From the NCBI RefSeq assembly GCF_003945545.1, contig NZ_CP029617.1:186001-250000 (forward strand): DNA of 64,000 nucleotides. Direction: 5' to 3'. The stretch comes from Streptomyces sp. WAC 01529 (GTDB taxonomy: Bacteria; Actinomycetota; Actinomycetes; Streptomycetales; Streptomycetaceae). Shown piece after piece: positions 39,751 to 48,133 of this stretch (the first letter of the stretch is position 1; every line of letters begins with the position of its first letter). The notes below the pieces were generated by a model. The model worked only from the letters and a program-made list of their open reading frames with translations. It did not search any database and had not been told where the DNA came from. Position numbers and translations under genes: made by a program.

Positions 39751-40775
39751 GCACGCCGGCGGCGGACCGCGGGTCCACGACCGTGGCCGAGCGCGCGGTG
39801 CGCCGGATCGCCGAACGCGCGGCCACGGAGGCGCTGGCCCCGGGTGAGGTCCAGGTCCAGCGGGGCTCGGCCGCCGTACGCGGTCGCCGGGCCCGGGTGG
39901 ATGTCGCCGTGACGCTGCCCTACCCCGCCGTGCTCGACGAGGCGGGCGAGCGGGTGCGGTCGCACGTCGCCGACCGCACGGCGGGGCTCACCGGTCTCGC
40001 CGTGCCCTCGGCCCGGGTCCGGGTCCGCGAGCTGCGGGTGCGGGAGCGGTCCGAGGGAGCGGTCGCGCGTGCGTCGAAGGAGGCTTCGCAAGAGGCGTCG
40101 GAGGGGACGGCACAGGAGGTCGCGCAGGAGCTTTCGGGTGGGGGCCGGGCCGGGCGGCCGTGGTCCCCGCGCCGGGTGCCTGTCGCGGTGTTGGCGTTCC
40201 TCTGCGCCGCGGTCTGCGGTCTGTTCCTGTACGACGTGGTCTCCGTGCACGCGGCCGGTCGCTCTCCCGCGCGGTGGCGGGCCCGGCTGATGGAGTGGCT
40301 GACCGCGCACGGTCCGGACAGCGGCGCCTGGCCGGGCGCGGCGATCGCGGCGGCCGTGTTCCTCCTCGGTGTGGTGCTGCTGGTGATGGCCGTCACGCCG
40401 GGGCGGCGGCGCCTTCTTCCCATGGCGGGACCGGCCGCGGGCGTCCGCGCGGTGATCGACCGGCGCGCCGTGGCGTGCCTGGTGCGGGATGCCGTGGCGG
40501 AGGTGCCCGGCGTCACCCGGGCGCGGGTCCGTGTCGGGCGCCGTAAGGCGCGGGTGCGTGCCGGGCTGGGGTTCGGCTCGCTGGAGCCCGCGCGCCGGGC
40601 GGTGGCCGAGACCGCGCAGGAGACCTTGGCCGCCTGTGGTCTCGCGAGGCCCCTGCGGCTGAAGGTGCGGGTGCGGACCGAGCCCGCATGGCGTGCTCCC
40701 GCGTCCTCGGCGGTCAAGTCGGCTTCTGTTGCCGCCGGTTCGACGTGGAGGAGCGCTGATGAGCCGGCTCCGTAA
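39747..40775 (+). CDS. DUF6286-like membrane protein with N-terminal Asp23-like domain
   Basis: A 342-residue protein. Residues about 10-105 resemble an Asp23/Gls24 unit (VAERAVRRIAERAATEAL, RARVDVAVTLPYPAVLDEAGERV). An Ala/Glu/Ser linker with short repeats (ASKEASQEASEGTAQEVAQE) leads to two membrane helices (VAVLAFLCAAVCGLFLYDVV and AIAAAVFLLGVVLLVMAV). A last alpha/beta unit follows (RRAVACLVRDAVAEVPGVTRARVRVGRRKARVRA). Such proteins recur beside Asp23 and AmaP in actinobacteria. It overlaps both neighbours (4 bp before, 17 bp after). Confidence 0.82.
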   Translation: MSTPAADRGSTTVAERAVRRIAERAATEALAPGEVQVQRGSAAVRGRRARVDVAVTLPYPAVLDEAGERVRSHVADRTAGLTGLAVPSARVRVRELRVRERSEGAVARASKEASQEASEGTAQEVAQELSGGGRAGRPWSPRRVPVAVLAFLCAAVCGLFLYDVVSVHAAGRSPARWRARLMEWLTAHGPDSGAWPGAAIAAAVFLLGVVLLVMAVTPGRRRLLPMAGPAAGVRAVIDRRAVACLVRDAVAEVPGVTRARVRVGRRKARVRAGLGFGSLEPARRAVAETAQETLAACGLARPLRLKVRVRTEPAWRAPASSAVKSASVAAGSTWRSADEPAP

Positions 40776-41343
40776 CGGCACCAACCGCGTGGCCCTGCTG
40801 GGAGTGGCGGCGGCGCTGCTGGCCTCGGGCGCCGCGCTGGCCTCCGCGACCGGGCCTGTCCGCGACCGGCTGCCCTCGAACTGGCCCCGGCTCTCCGCCG
40901 ACAGGACGTGGCTCGACGGGGAGGCCCTGGGGCGGTGGCGGGACGAGGGCTGGTGGCCGCCCCTTGTGATCGCCGCGCTCTGTGTCGGCGTACTGCTCTT
41001 CCTGTGCTGGGGCGGGGCGCAGCTGCGCGCGGGGCGCCTGCGTGAACTGCCGCTCGGGCAGCCGGGCGTGACCCTGTCCGGTGCGGCGCTGGCCGCGGCG
41101 ATGGCGGAACGGGCCGGGGCCGTCGACGGCGTGATCCGCGCGCACGTGACCCTCCTGGGCCGCCCCCGGCGCCTGCGGGCGCGCATCACCCTGGTCCTGT
41201 CCCCCGAGAGCCGCCCGGAGACCGTGCTGCACGAACTCGCACGGCAGGCGGTCGCCGAGGCGAGAGCGGCGGCGGCGCCGCGCGCCCTGGAGGCGGACGT
41301 ACGCCTGACGGTCCAGCGCCACAAGCTCCGCCGCCTGCGCTGA
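40759..41343 (+). CDS. amaP: AmaP-like alkaline-shock membrane anchor
   Basis: A 194-residue protein with two membrane helices, one near the start (VALLGVAAALLASGAALAS) and one at about residues 70-90 (PPLVIAALCVGVLLFLCWGG). An Asp23-like cytosolic C-terminal domain follows (AALAAAMAERAGAVDGVIRAHVTLLG, then ARITLVLSPESRPETVLHELA). This is the layout of AmaP, which anchors Asp23 to the membrane in Staphylococcus. It is the last gene of the arm and is followed by a hairpin. The symbol is by analogy. Confidence 0.78.
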   Translation: MSRLRNGTNRVALLGVAAALLASGAALASATGPVRDRLPSNWPRLSADRTWLDGEALGRWRDEGWWPPLVIAALCVGVLLFLCWGGAQLRAGRLRELPLGQPGVTLSGAALAAAMAERAGAVDGVIRAHVTLLGRPRRLRARITLVLSPESRPETVLHELARQAVAEARAAAAPRALEADVRLTVQRHKLRRLR

Positions 41344-41433
41344 CGCGGCCCTGGCTCCGCGAGGTCAGCGCGGTGCGTCGTCGCCGCACTCGGAGTGCGG
41401 GAGCACCGTGCCGCCCTCGCGGAACTCGGCCGT

Positions 41434-41459
41434 CCGGCGCTGGGGTGCCCCAGCGCCGG
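41434..41459. terminator. Hairpin between convergent AmaP-like and NTF2-like genes
   Basis: CCGGCGCTGGGG at 41434-41445 is followed after TG by its perfect complement at 41448-41459. The real loop would be four bases. It lies between two converging genes (stops at 41343 and 41481) and can end transcription from either side. Confidence 0.65.
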
Positions 41460-41480
41460 GATTACGCTCGGACCCTTCCC

Positions 41481-41879
41481 TCAGGCGTGGTCGTACCAGG
41501 CGAACGAGACGATCCGCCAGCCGTCCTCGCCGCGGACGAACTGGATGCTCTTGGTGCCCGCACCCTCGAAGGGTTCGCCGTCCAAGATGCCTGACTTGCG
41601 GTACTCACCGAACCGCGACGCGACGTCACCCGCGATCGAGGTGTGCTCGGAGGTCTCCCACTCGGAGAACTCGACGAGCCGGCCCTCCGACAGCAGCCGC
41701 TCGCGGGGCTCGATGAACTCCTCCACGGTGTAGACCGTCAGCTTCTCGCCCGTGCTGGCGATCACGCCGCCCGGGACCATCAGGCGGCGGATCCGGGCGA
41801 CATCGGCGGCCTTGCCGCCCCGGTTGTCGAAAGCGCCGAAGAACTCGGCGGTCAGCGTGTCTATCTCACTCTTGGACAT
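41481..41879 (-). CDS. NTF2-like (DUF4440/SnoaL-type) protein
   Basis: A 132-residue protein with the cone-shaped NTF2-like pattern: an N-terminal helix (IDTLTAEFFGAFDNRGGK), the loop VARIRRLMVPGGVIAS, the strand VYTVEEFIEPRERLL and C-terminal strands ending KSIQFVRGEDGWRIVSFAWYD. Proteins of this fold act as small-molecule isomerases, hydrolases or binding proteins; no catalytic pair is evident here. The ATG lies inside the 3' end of the DegT-like gene (19-bp overlap), so the two are coupled. Confidence 0.82.
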   Translation of the reverse strand: MSKSEIDTLTAEFFGAFDNRGGKAADVARIRRLMVPGGVIASTGEKLTVYTVEEFIEPRERLLSEGRLVEFSEWETSEHTSIAGDVASRFGEYRKSGILDGEPFEGAGTKSIQFVRGEDGWRIVSFAWYDHA

Positions 41880-43093
41880 GGCGCGACGGTAGCAGCGGCG
41901 GTGTCGGCCGTCGGGGGGTTCGCGGGTCTCGCGCGCTCCTTCGTCAGGGCGTTGATGATCACGCGCGCGATGAGCGGGTCGGCCGGGAGCGTGTGCGCGG
42001 CGAACCAGCGGGCGGCCCGCGGGTCGGGGGACGGCTCGACGAACTCCGCGCCCGCGTAGTCGTCGAGCGGCGGGTCGTAGACGTATCCGCACACCACGCC
42101 GTGGTCCACGAGGCGTTCCAGGAGGGCGTCGCGGTTCTCGACCATGAGCGGGGCCCTGAAGAGGGGCGGCGGGCCTTCATGGGCCGGCCGCTCGCGCAGC
42201 GCCGGGCCCGCCCAGGCGGTGCCCGACAGCAGGGAGACTCCTGCGGCGCGCCGGGCGAGGTCCCCGTCGAGCCGGTCCAGCCTCAGCTTCAACTGGCCGC
42301 GGACCAGAGCCCCGTGGCGCGCGCGGTAACCGTGGAGGTCCACCCGCACCCATGGCTCGTACGCGGTCAGGCTCGGCGCACGGAACGCGCGGCCCGCGAG
42401 CCGCCGCGGGTGCAGGTCCATGCGGAACGAGTCGCCGCGCTCCAGTACTCCCAGGCGCTGCATCGTCCGCCACACGGGGCGGACCAGGTGCAGGACGCGT
42501 ACGCCCGAACGCGCCAGGGGCCGCAGCGTGGTGGCCAGGTCGTCGTGGAGGCGGCGCGGCACCAGGAGTTCGTCGCGCAGCCGCTCCAACTCCCGGCGGG
42601 TGCGGTCGTCGTCGACCGCGAGGAAGCCACCGGCCATCCCCGCCACGTGTTTGGACAGGCTGAACGCCGCCGCCTCGCCGAAGGTGCCGATCGGCTGACC
42701 TGCGACGCGCGTCCCGATGGCGTGGGCCGCGTCCTCGAACAGGGGGATGCCCAACTCGTCGCAGCGGCGGCGCAGTTCGACGACGCGGTCCGGTATGCCG
42801 TACAGGTTGGTGGTCAGGACGGCGTCCACGTTCCGCCAGGTCGACTCCGGTACGGCGGCGGGGTCGATGTTGCCGTCCCGGACGGACACGGGGGCCTGCA
42901 CCGGGCGCAGGCCCGCCGCGAGGACCACGAAGAGGATCACGTCGTCGTTGACCGGTGACATCAGTACGCGTGCGCCCGGCCTGCACCAGCGCCGCAGGGC
43001 CAGGTAGAGGGCCAGGCGTGCCGAGGGGGTGTAGAGGCATTCGCGTCCGAGTCGCCGTGTCATCTCCGCGGCGAGCCGTGATCCGTAGGGCAT
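41861..43093 (-). CDS. DegT/DnrJ/EryC1-like PLP aminotransferase family protein
   Basis: A 410-residue fold-type I PLP protein of the sugar aminotransferase family. The PLP lysine is K148 in AAFSLSKHVAG, and the cofactor Asp is D121 in IPLFEDAAHAIG. The N-terminus (YTPSARLALYLALRRW) and VDAVLTTNLYGIPDRV fit the family, which makes amino sugars of antibiotics, glycans and lipids. The C-terminal part (about 250-410) is less like the family and may bind a different acceptor. It lies just downstream of a FemAB/CelD-like gene, so a role in modifying a cell-surface glycan is plausible. Confidence 0.85.
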   Translation of the reverse strand: MPYGSRLAAEMTRRLGRECLYTPSARLALYLALRRWCRPGARVLMSPVNDDVILFVVLAAGLRPVQAPVSVRDGNIDPAAVPESTWRNVDAVLTTNLYGIPDRVVELRRRCDELGIPLFEDAAHAIGTRVAGQPIGTFGEAAAFSLSKHVAGMAGGFLAVDDDRTRRELERLRDELLVPRRLHDDLATTLRPLARSGVRVLHLVRPVWRTMQRLGVLERGDSFRMDLHPRRLAGRAFRAPSLTAYEPWVRVDLHGYRARHGALVRGQLKLRLDRLDGDLARRAAGVSLLSGTAWAGPALRERPAHEGPPPLFRAPLMVENRDALLERLVDHGVVCGYVYDPPLDDYAGAEFVEPSPDPRAARWFAAHTLPADPLIARVIINALTKERARPANPPTADTAAATVAPCPRVR

Positions 43094-43146
43094 CGGCACC
43101 TTATTCTGTTCGGCTGGTGGGAGGGATGGCCCGGGGGCGGCTCGGG

Positions 43147-43205
43147 TGCCGACCGGGGGTGGCTCGGGGTGGCGCGGGAGCCGACCGGGGGTAGCGCGGG
43201 AGCCG
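43147..43205. repeat. Two 32-bp-period direct repeats upstream of the DegT-like gene
   Basis: GCCGACCGGGGGTGGC (43148-43163) recurs with one mismatch at 43180-43195, and GCGCGGGAGCCG occurs at 43172-43183 and 43194-43205. The pair lies in the 149-bp gap between the FemAB/CelD-like and DegT-like genes. It may be slippage debris or part of the leader. Confidence 0.65.
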
Positions 43206-43242
43206 TCCGGAGCGTCCTGGGCGGTGGCTCGGAACCGTGTGG

Positions 43243-44358
43243 TCAGCGCCTGCGGGGCGCCGCGTCGGCGGCGGGCGTACGGCTCGACGTGCGCAGCGTG
43301 CCGACCGTCTTCAGCAGCCGGTCGGCCGGTTCCCGCAGCCTGGGGTGGGCCAGGACCGTGTTGCGCAGGCCGCGCACCGGCCTGCGCCACATCCGGTGCA
43401 CGGCGGCCACCGGGTGGGGGCGGGTCGCGAAGCCCTCGCCCACCCGCAGCTCGCGGGTCTTGAGCCAGTCCTTGTACTCCTTCTCGCCGCGCCCCAGGTC
43501 CATGATCCGCACTCCGTGCCGGCCGGCCGCCTCGGCCATCCGCAGATGCATCATCAGGCCCGGCGAGTAGTAGCGGAACTCCGGGTCGTACGCGGTGAAC
43601 CAGCCCGCGAGGACGGTGCGTGAGGCCGGCCCGAAGTGTGCGGCCACCGGCCGGTCACCGGCGTACACCACGGACAGCACGCCGGTGAAGTGCTCCTCGC
43701 GGACCTGGAAGAGATGGTCGACCAGGCCGACGATCCAGGGGCGTGCGAAACGGTCCATCCGGCCCGTCCTGCGGTACTGGGCGGACTTCCAGCGCATGAG
43801 CGTGCGCAGCACGCGCGGGTCGCGTTCGTCGTAGACGAAGCGCATCTCGCCGACGTTGCGCCCGAGGCGGCGCTCCTTCTTCAGCGTCGTCCTGGCGAGC
43901 CCTGGGTAGGCCCCGCGCAGCCATTCGGGGTAGCTGTCGCCGCCGGTCGTGAGGTCGAGGACCGGTGAGGCGAACGTTCCCGTGACGTATCCGCCGAAAG
44001 GTTTCTGCTCTTCGACGAGGTGGTCGAACTCGAAGACGGAGAGGTGGCAGGCCTTCAGCAGGTCCTCGGTGTCCCAGACGACTCCGGGGCGGTGCACGAG
44101 TGCCTGGCAGTCGGAGAGGCCGAGGCCGATGGCCCTGCCGACGCCGAAGGGGGTGCGCTCGTACGGGAAGAAGCCGACGGGCCGGCCGTTCTCCCGCAGG
44201 ACGGCCACCTGCGCGCGGCCCCGGTACCTGGCCACGCCTTCGGCGAACTCCGGCGCCAGGAAAGGGTTCGCGTACTCGGGCGACTCGTCCATCGCCCGGT
44301 GCCAGGCCGTGCGGAGCGAGTCGCTCAGCCCGTCGAGTCTGTGGATGGTGATGTCCAC
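43243..44358 (-). CDS. FemAB/CelD-like GNAT-fold acyltransferase
   Basis: A 371-residue protein of the BioF2/CelD/FemAB group, which has two GNAT-like halves. The first half holds FLAPEFAEGVARYRGRAQVAV and GRPVGFFPYERTPFGVG; the second has RKGTGRMDRF-like FARPWIVGLVDHLF, AGDRPVAAHFGPASRTVLAGWFTAYDPEF, YYSPGLMMHLRMAEAAGRHG and the closing MDLGRGEKEYKDWLKT. Relatives add amino acids or acyl groups to peptidoglycan or polysaccharides. The C-terminal tail is basic. It precedes the DegT-like gene on the same strand. Confidence 0.85.
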   Translation of the reverse strand: MDITIHRLDGLSDSLRTAWHRAMDESPEYANPFLAPEFAEGVARYRGRAQVAVLRENGRPVGFFPYERTPFGVGRAIGLGLSDCQALVHRPGVVWDTEDLLKACHLSVFEFDHLVEEQKPFGGYVTGTFASPVLDLTTGGDSYPEWLRGAYPGLARTTLKKERRLGRNVGEMRFVYDERDPRVLRTLMRWKSAQYRRTGRMDRFARPWIVGLVDHLFQVREEHFTGVLSVVYAGDRPVAAHFGPASRTVLAGWFTAYDPEFRYYSPGLMMHLRMAEAAGRHGVRIMDLGRGEKEYKDWLKTRELRVGEGFATRPHPVAAVHRMWRRPVRGLRNTVLAHPRLREPADRLLKTVGTLRTSSRTPAADAAPRRR

Positions 44359-44512
44359 CTACCGCTCCCCCAATGTTGGTCCCCACCGCGCCGCGCCACG
44401 CCGGGCGGCGCACGCGCGTTCCACGATCGACGACCGATTCGAACTGCTCGGCGATGCTCAAAGGTCGCGAAACAGTACGGATGTGTCAAGGGTGCCGACA
44501 GGCTCCTTGTCC

Positions 44513-45550
44513 TCAATCCGGCTTGCGGGCAGGCCAGTTGGCTTGATCTCCGCATGCCCGGCCGATCTGGGTGAGCGCTTCGCGCAGAGTGGCCGGGCGC
44601 AGTGCGCCGCGCACGGCGGGGCCCGCCCAGCCGGGTCCGCCCAGCATGACCAGGGGCCTGCCCCGGGCGCCGCGGACGCCCCAGCGGGTGTCGGCGATGT
44701 GCCGGGCCAGCGGCACGCTCGCGGTGGAGCGGGCCTGTGACCACAGGACGACGACCGCGGGGCCCGTCCTGCGGACCGCCGCCGAGACCGCCTCGACCGG
44801 CACGGCGGCGCCGAACATCCGCTGGGGCACGCCGAGTTCACCCAGTGCCGCGCTGAGCGCCTCCAGCGGGAGGCAGTGCTGCTCACCGGGGACGCACGCA
44901 AGGACGAGCGGTGCCGCCGGGGACGGCGCGGGCGGGGCGGTGGCGCAGCGGTGCAGGGTGCGGGAGACCTGCCAGGAGAGCAGGTGCTCGACTTCCACGT
45001 ACCGGTCACCGGCCTCCTCCCACTTGCGGCCCACGGCGTGCAGCGTCGGCACCATGACCTCCTGCCACGCGGCGACCAGCCCATGCCGCTCCACCGCGTC
45101 GGCCAGCAGCTCCTGAACGGCGGGCGCGTCGAGGCGTACGGCAGCGCGGGACAGGCCTCTGCGCTGCCGTACGAGGGGGCCTGACCCGGCCCCGGGCGCG
45201 GGGCGGGTCCTTGCGCTGGACTCAGCTCCCGCGCCGCTCCCGGACTCGGCCGCCTCGGCTTCGGGGCCGCGCGTGAGTGCCGTGCGGGCCGCGTCGGACG
45301 GGGGGACCCCCAGTGAGGTGAGGCGGCCCATCTCCTCGACGACCGCAATGTCCCGCTCCGACCAGCGGCGGTGGCGGCCCGGCTCGCGGCGGGTGGGGCC
45401 GAGGCCGTATCTGCGGTCCCAGGTGCGCAGCGTCGTCGGTGACACCCCCAGCCGCCTCGCCAGCGCGCCGGTCGTGACCGGGACACCCGCCGCGCCGTCG
45501 CCCTGCGGACGCTCCCGCGCCTCGCCCGCGCCTCCCCGAGGCTCGCTCAT
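44513..45550 (-). CDS. MerR-family regulator with cobalamin-binding-type domain (LitR/CarH-like)
   Basis: A 345-residue regulator. The MerR HTH is at about 24-85 (VTTGALARRLGVSPTTLRTWDRRYGL). A four-helix capping domain follows at about 130-200, with W177 and the E188-H189 pair (VEVEHLLSW), which resembles the Wx9EH motif of CarH though one residue longer. A Rossmann part holds GEQHCLPLEAL; H225 stands where CarH has its cobalamin ligand. These features suggest B12-dependent, perhaps light-dependent, repression as in LitR. It is divergent from an ECF sigma factor, also as in litR-litS, but no carotenoid gene is nearby. Whether it binds B12 is not certain. Confidence 0.8.
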   Translation of the reverse strand: MSEPRGGAGEARERPQGDGAAGVPVTTGALARRLGVSPTTLRTWDRRYGLGPTRREPGRHRRWSERDIAVVEEMGRLTSLGVPPSDAARTALTRGPEAEAAESGSGAGAESSARTRPAPGAGSGPLVRQRRGLSRAAVRLDAPAVQELLADAVERHGLVAAWQEVMVPTLHAVGRKWEEAGDRYVEVEHLLSWQVSRTLHRCATAPPAPSPAAPLVLACVPGEQHCLPLEALSAALGELGVPQRMFGAAVPVEAVSAAVRRTGPAVVVLWSQARSTASVPLARHIADTRWGVRGARGRPLVMLGGPGWAGPAVRGALRPATLREALTQIGRACGDQANWPARKPD

Positions 45551-45710
45551 GCGCTCACGATACGACGCACAACCGATGCGGGTTGCCGAGTGCGCGGAGC
45601 CGCTCCCAAGATGACCCAGCCGCGGCCGAAACCGCGGTCCGCCTGGCCGATTTCCTTCGGACGCGGGGCAGTTGCCGATCGGTTCGGTTCGAGGAGCTGA
45701 CGAGACGTCG

Positions 45711-46328
45711 ATGAGCGCAGCGGGGCCACAGCCGGCACGGGGCCCTGTGGACGTGCCGGGCAGATTCGGGGTGCGGGACGGGGACGCCGCGTTGGCGGCG
45801 GGACTGGCCTGCGGGGACGAGGCGTGCCTCGCCGCGGTGTACCGGCGGTGGGGGCCCGGGGTACAGGCCCTGGCCCGGCGTGCGCTCGGTGACAGCCGTG
45901 AGGCGGAGGACGTGGCGCAGCAGGTGTTCCTCGCCGCGTGGCGCGGCCGGGCCGGGTACCGCCCCGAACTCGGCAGCCCGGTCGCCTGGTTGACCGGAAT
46001 CACCCGGCGGAAGATCGCGGACGCGCTGGCGGCGCGGACCCGCAGGGCGGCCCTCGTCGACGGCGCGGGGGCCCGGTGCGCCGTGGACCGCGCCTGTGTC
46101 GACGAGGTGGACGCGGTGGTCGACCGGGTGCTGGTGGTACGGGAGTTGGCGAGGCTTCCGGTGCCGCAGCGGACGGTGCTGTGTCTGACGTTCTACGAGG
46201 ACCTCACCCAGCCGCAGATCGCCGAACGCACCGGGTGGCCGCTGGGCACGGTCAAGAGCCACGCGCGGCGCGGTATGCGTCAGCTGCGTCTACGTCTGCT
46301 CCTGCGGGACGCGCCGTATGACGCGTGA
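45711..46328 (+). CDS. ECF RNA polymerase sigma factor
   Basis: A 205-residue ECF sigma factor. Region 2 is at about 30-100 (LAAVYRRWGPGVQALARRALG, SREAEDVAQQVFLAAWRG, GSPVAWLTGITRRKIADAL) and region 4 at about 140-195 (LARLPVPQRTVLCLTFYEDLTQPQIAERTGWPLGTVKSHARRG). This is like the SigK/ECF19 branch often paired with a membrane anti-sigma factor, but no anti-sigma gene follows here. It is divergent from the MerR-cobalamin-type regulator, which probably controls it. The ATG has no strong RBS nearby (GAGGAG is 14 bases off). Confidence 0.9.
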   Translation: MSAAGPQPARGPVDVPGRFGVRDGDAALAAGLACGDEACLAAVYRRWGPGVQALARRALGDSREAEDVAQQVFLAAWRGRAGYRPELGSPVAWLTGITRRKIADALAARTRRAALVDGAGARCAVDRACVDEVDAVVDRVLVVRELARLPVPQRTVLCLTFYEDLTQPQIAERTGWPLGTVKSHARRGMRQLRLRLLLRDAPYDA

Positions 46329-46788
46329 GAGAAAATCTTCGGCCGGGTGCATCCGCGTGCCCCCTGGCGGCGGAAGTGAAGGGAAACCCTCAGTGGCCGT
46401 CCCCGCCGTCGGCCGCCGGGCTCGCCCGGACCCCGCTTCCTGTGCGCCTCAGCGGAGTCGGCGCCGCTGAGGGCGCCGCCGTCGACCCCCGGACGGTGGC
46501 CGAGGGCCGTGGGTGGTGCCAGGCGTCGTGCGAACAGCCGCGCCACCCACGGCCTCGACTCTGCCGAGCGACAACCGCGAGCCCCACTAACCTCGTCAGC
46601 CCTGTCAGCCCCGTCAGCCTTGACGGTCGCCCGCTCCCCCGCAGGCACGAGCCTCGCGCGGAAACTTGCCACTGTGGCCATATCGCGCCTCCTACCGTGA
46701 GCTGACATCCGCGTACCTCCGCGGTCTGGCGCGCGTGCGACCAAGGGGTGACGCGGCCTCAACCCCCTCCGCATTAGCGTCCTGTGCC
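46329..46788. other. 460-bp non-coding gap with three direct repeats
   Basis: No gene with convincing codon use is seen; the open frames here are short, rich in Pro, Arg and Ala, and unlike any family. The notable feature is GTCAGCC three times at a 9-bp period (starting at 46595, 46604 and 46613), followed at once by TTGACGG. Nine-base phasing is not helical, so the array could be slippage or an RNA element. The gap separates the ECF sigma gene from the secreted hydrolase. Confidence 0.55.
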
Positions 46789-47985
46789 ATGACCGCAAGC
46801 CGAACCGCCGTACGCCGCCGCGCCCTTGTCGCCGCGCTCGCCCTCGCTCTGGCCGCGCCCGCCGCGGGCACCGCCGCCGCCCACGCCACACCCGCGAGCG
46901 GCGCCGTGCGCGCCACGTCGGCCGAGGTGGCCGCGGCGCCATGGCGGCTGCCGCGCCCCACTGGACCGTACGCCGTGGGGCGGGACACCCTGCACCTCGT
47001 CGACAAGAGCCGCCGCGATCCATGGGTGCCCTCGGCGGACGCCCGGGAGCTGATGGTGTCCGTCTACTACCCGGGGCGGCACGGCGGCGGGCGCCCCACG
47101 GCGTACACCTCCGAAGAAGAGGCCCGGCTCCTGCTGGAGTCGGCCGAGCTGGACGGGCAGGTCTCCGCCGCCGCGTACAGCGCCACCCGCACCTACGCCC
47201 GCTCCGGCGCGCGCCCGGCACCGGGCCGGTTCCCGCTCGTCGTGCTCTCCCCCGGCTTCACCGCTCCCCGCACCACCCTGACCCACCTCGCCGAGGAACT
47301 CACCTCCCGCGGCTTCGTCGTCGCCACCGTCGACCACGCGTATGAATCCGTCGGTACGGCGTTCCCCGGCGGCCGGATCCTCACCTGCCGGGCCTGCGGG
47401 CCCGCCACCGAGCCGGGGATGGGCAAGGTCGTCACCGAGGGGCGCGCCAAGGATCTCTCCTACGTCATCGACCGGCTGACCGGCGACAAGACGCCCTGGC
47501 GCCACGCCCGCATGATCGACTCCCGGCGCATCGGCGCCGGCGGGCACTCCATCGGCGGGGCGGCCGCGCTCGCCACCATGACCACCGACCCGCGCGTACG
47601 GGCGGGCGTGAACATGGACGGCAGCTTCCACACGGACCCCGCGGGGATCGGCGGCCGGCCGTTCCTGATGCTCGGCACTGAGGACGAGCACACGCCGGGG
47701 CGCGGGGACGGCGTGAACTGGGACCGCACCTGGGAGGGGCTTGACGGGTGGAAGCGCTGGCTCACCGTCAAGGGCTCCGGGCACTTCACGTTCACCGATC
47801 TGCCCGTCCTCGCCGAGCAGGCGGGTCTCGTCGACCCCCAGGTGCCGCTCTCCGGTGAGCGGTCGCAGCAGATCACCCGCGCGTACGTCGGCGCCTTCTA
47901 CGAGAAGTGGCTGCGGGGCACCTCGCGGCCGCTCCTCGACGGGCCGACGGCGGGCAACCCCGAAGTCGCCTTCCCCCGGCGCTGA
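46789..47985 (+). CDS. Secreted alpha/beta hydrolase (PAF-acetylhydrolase/chlorophyllase-like)
   Basis: A 398-residue exported hydrolase with a signal peptide (VAALALALAAPAAGTAAAHA). The nucleophile elbow is GGHSIGG with S254, and the catalytic His is probably in GSGHFTFTDLPVL. The N-terminal VSVYYPGRHGGGRPTAY and FPLVVLSPGFTAPRTT segments are typical of the platelet-activating-factor acetylhydrolase and chlorophyllase-like group. It likely cleaves esters outside the cell. The next gene downstream is a cutinase-type polyester hydrolase, so both may serve lipid or polyester breakdown. Confidence 0.87.
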   Translation: MTASRTAVRRRALVAALALALAAPAAGTAAAHATPASGAVRATSAEVAAAPWRLPRPTGPYAVGRDTLHLVDKSRRDPWVPSADARELMVSVYYPGRHGGGRPTAYTSEEEARLLLESAELDGQVSAAAYSATRTYARSGARPAPGRFPLVVLSPGFTAPRTTLTHLAEELTSRGFVVATVDHAYESVGTAFPGGRILTCRACGPATEPGMGKVVTEGRAKDLSYVIDRLTGDKTPWRHARMIDSRRIGAGGHSIGGAAALATMTTDPRVRAGVNMDGSFHTDPAGIGGRPFLMLGTEDEHTPGRGDGVNWDRTWEGLDGWKRWLTVKGSGHFTFTDLPVLAEQAGLVDPQVPLSGERSQQITRAYVGAFYEKWLRGTSRPLLDGPTAGNPEVAFPRR

Positions 47986-48133
47986 CCGCCAACGGCCCAG
48001 GAGCCGGCGCCACGGAAGTCTGTGGCCAGGCCCGCGATAGTTGAAGACCGGTGATTTCGCCGATGTATCCGGCGCGAAGGTGCCCGGACAGTGGCCGCTG
48101 CCAGCAGTCCGCCCCCGAAAGGACGCGATCGTC

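Noticed and set aside
46325..46705. Possible 126-residue gene after the ECF sigma factor (an expected anti-sigma place)
   Set aside because: Composition is Pro/Arg/Ala-rich without helices or a zinc motif, no ribosome-binding site, and codon third-position bias is not that of a gene.
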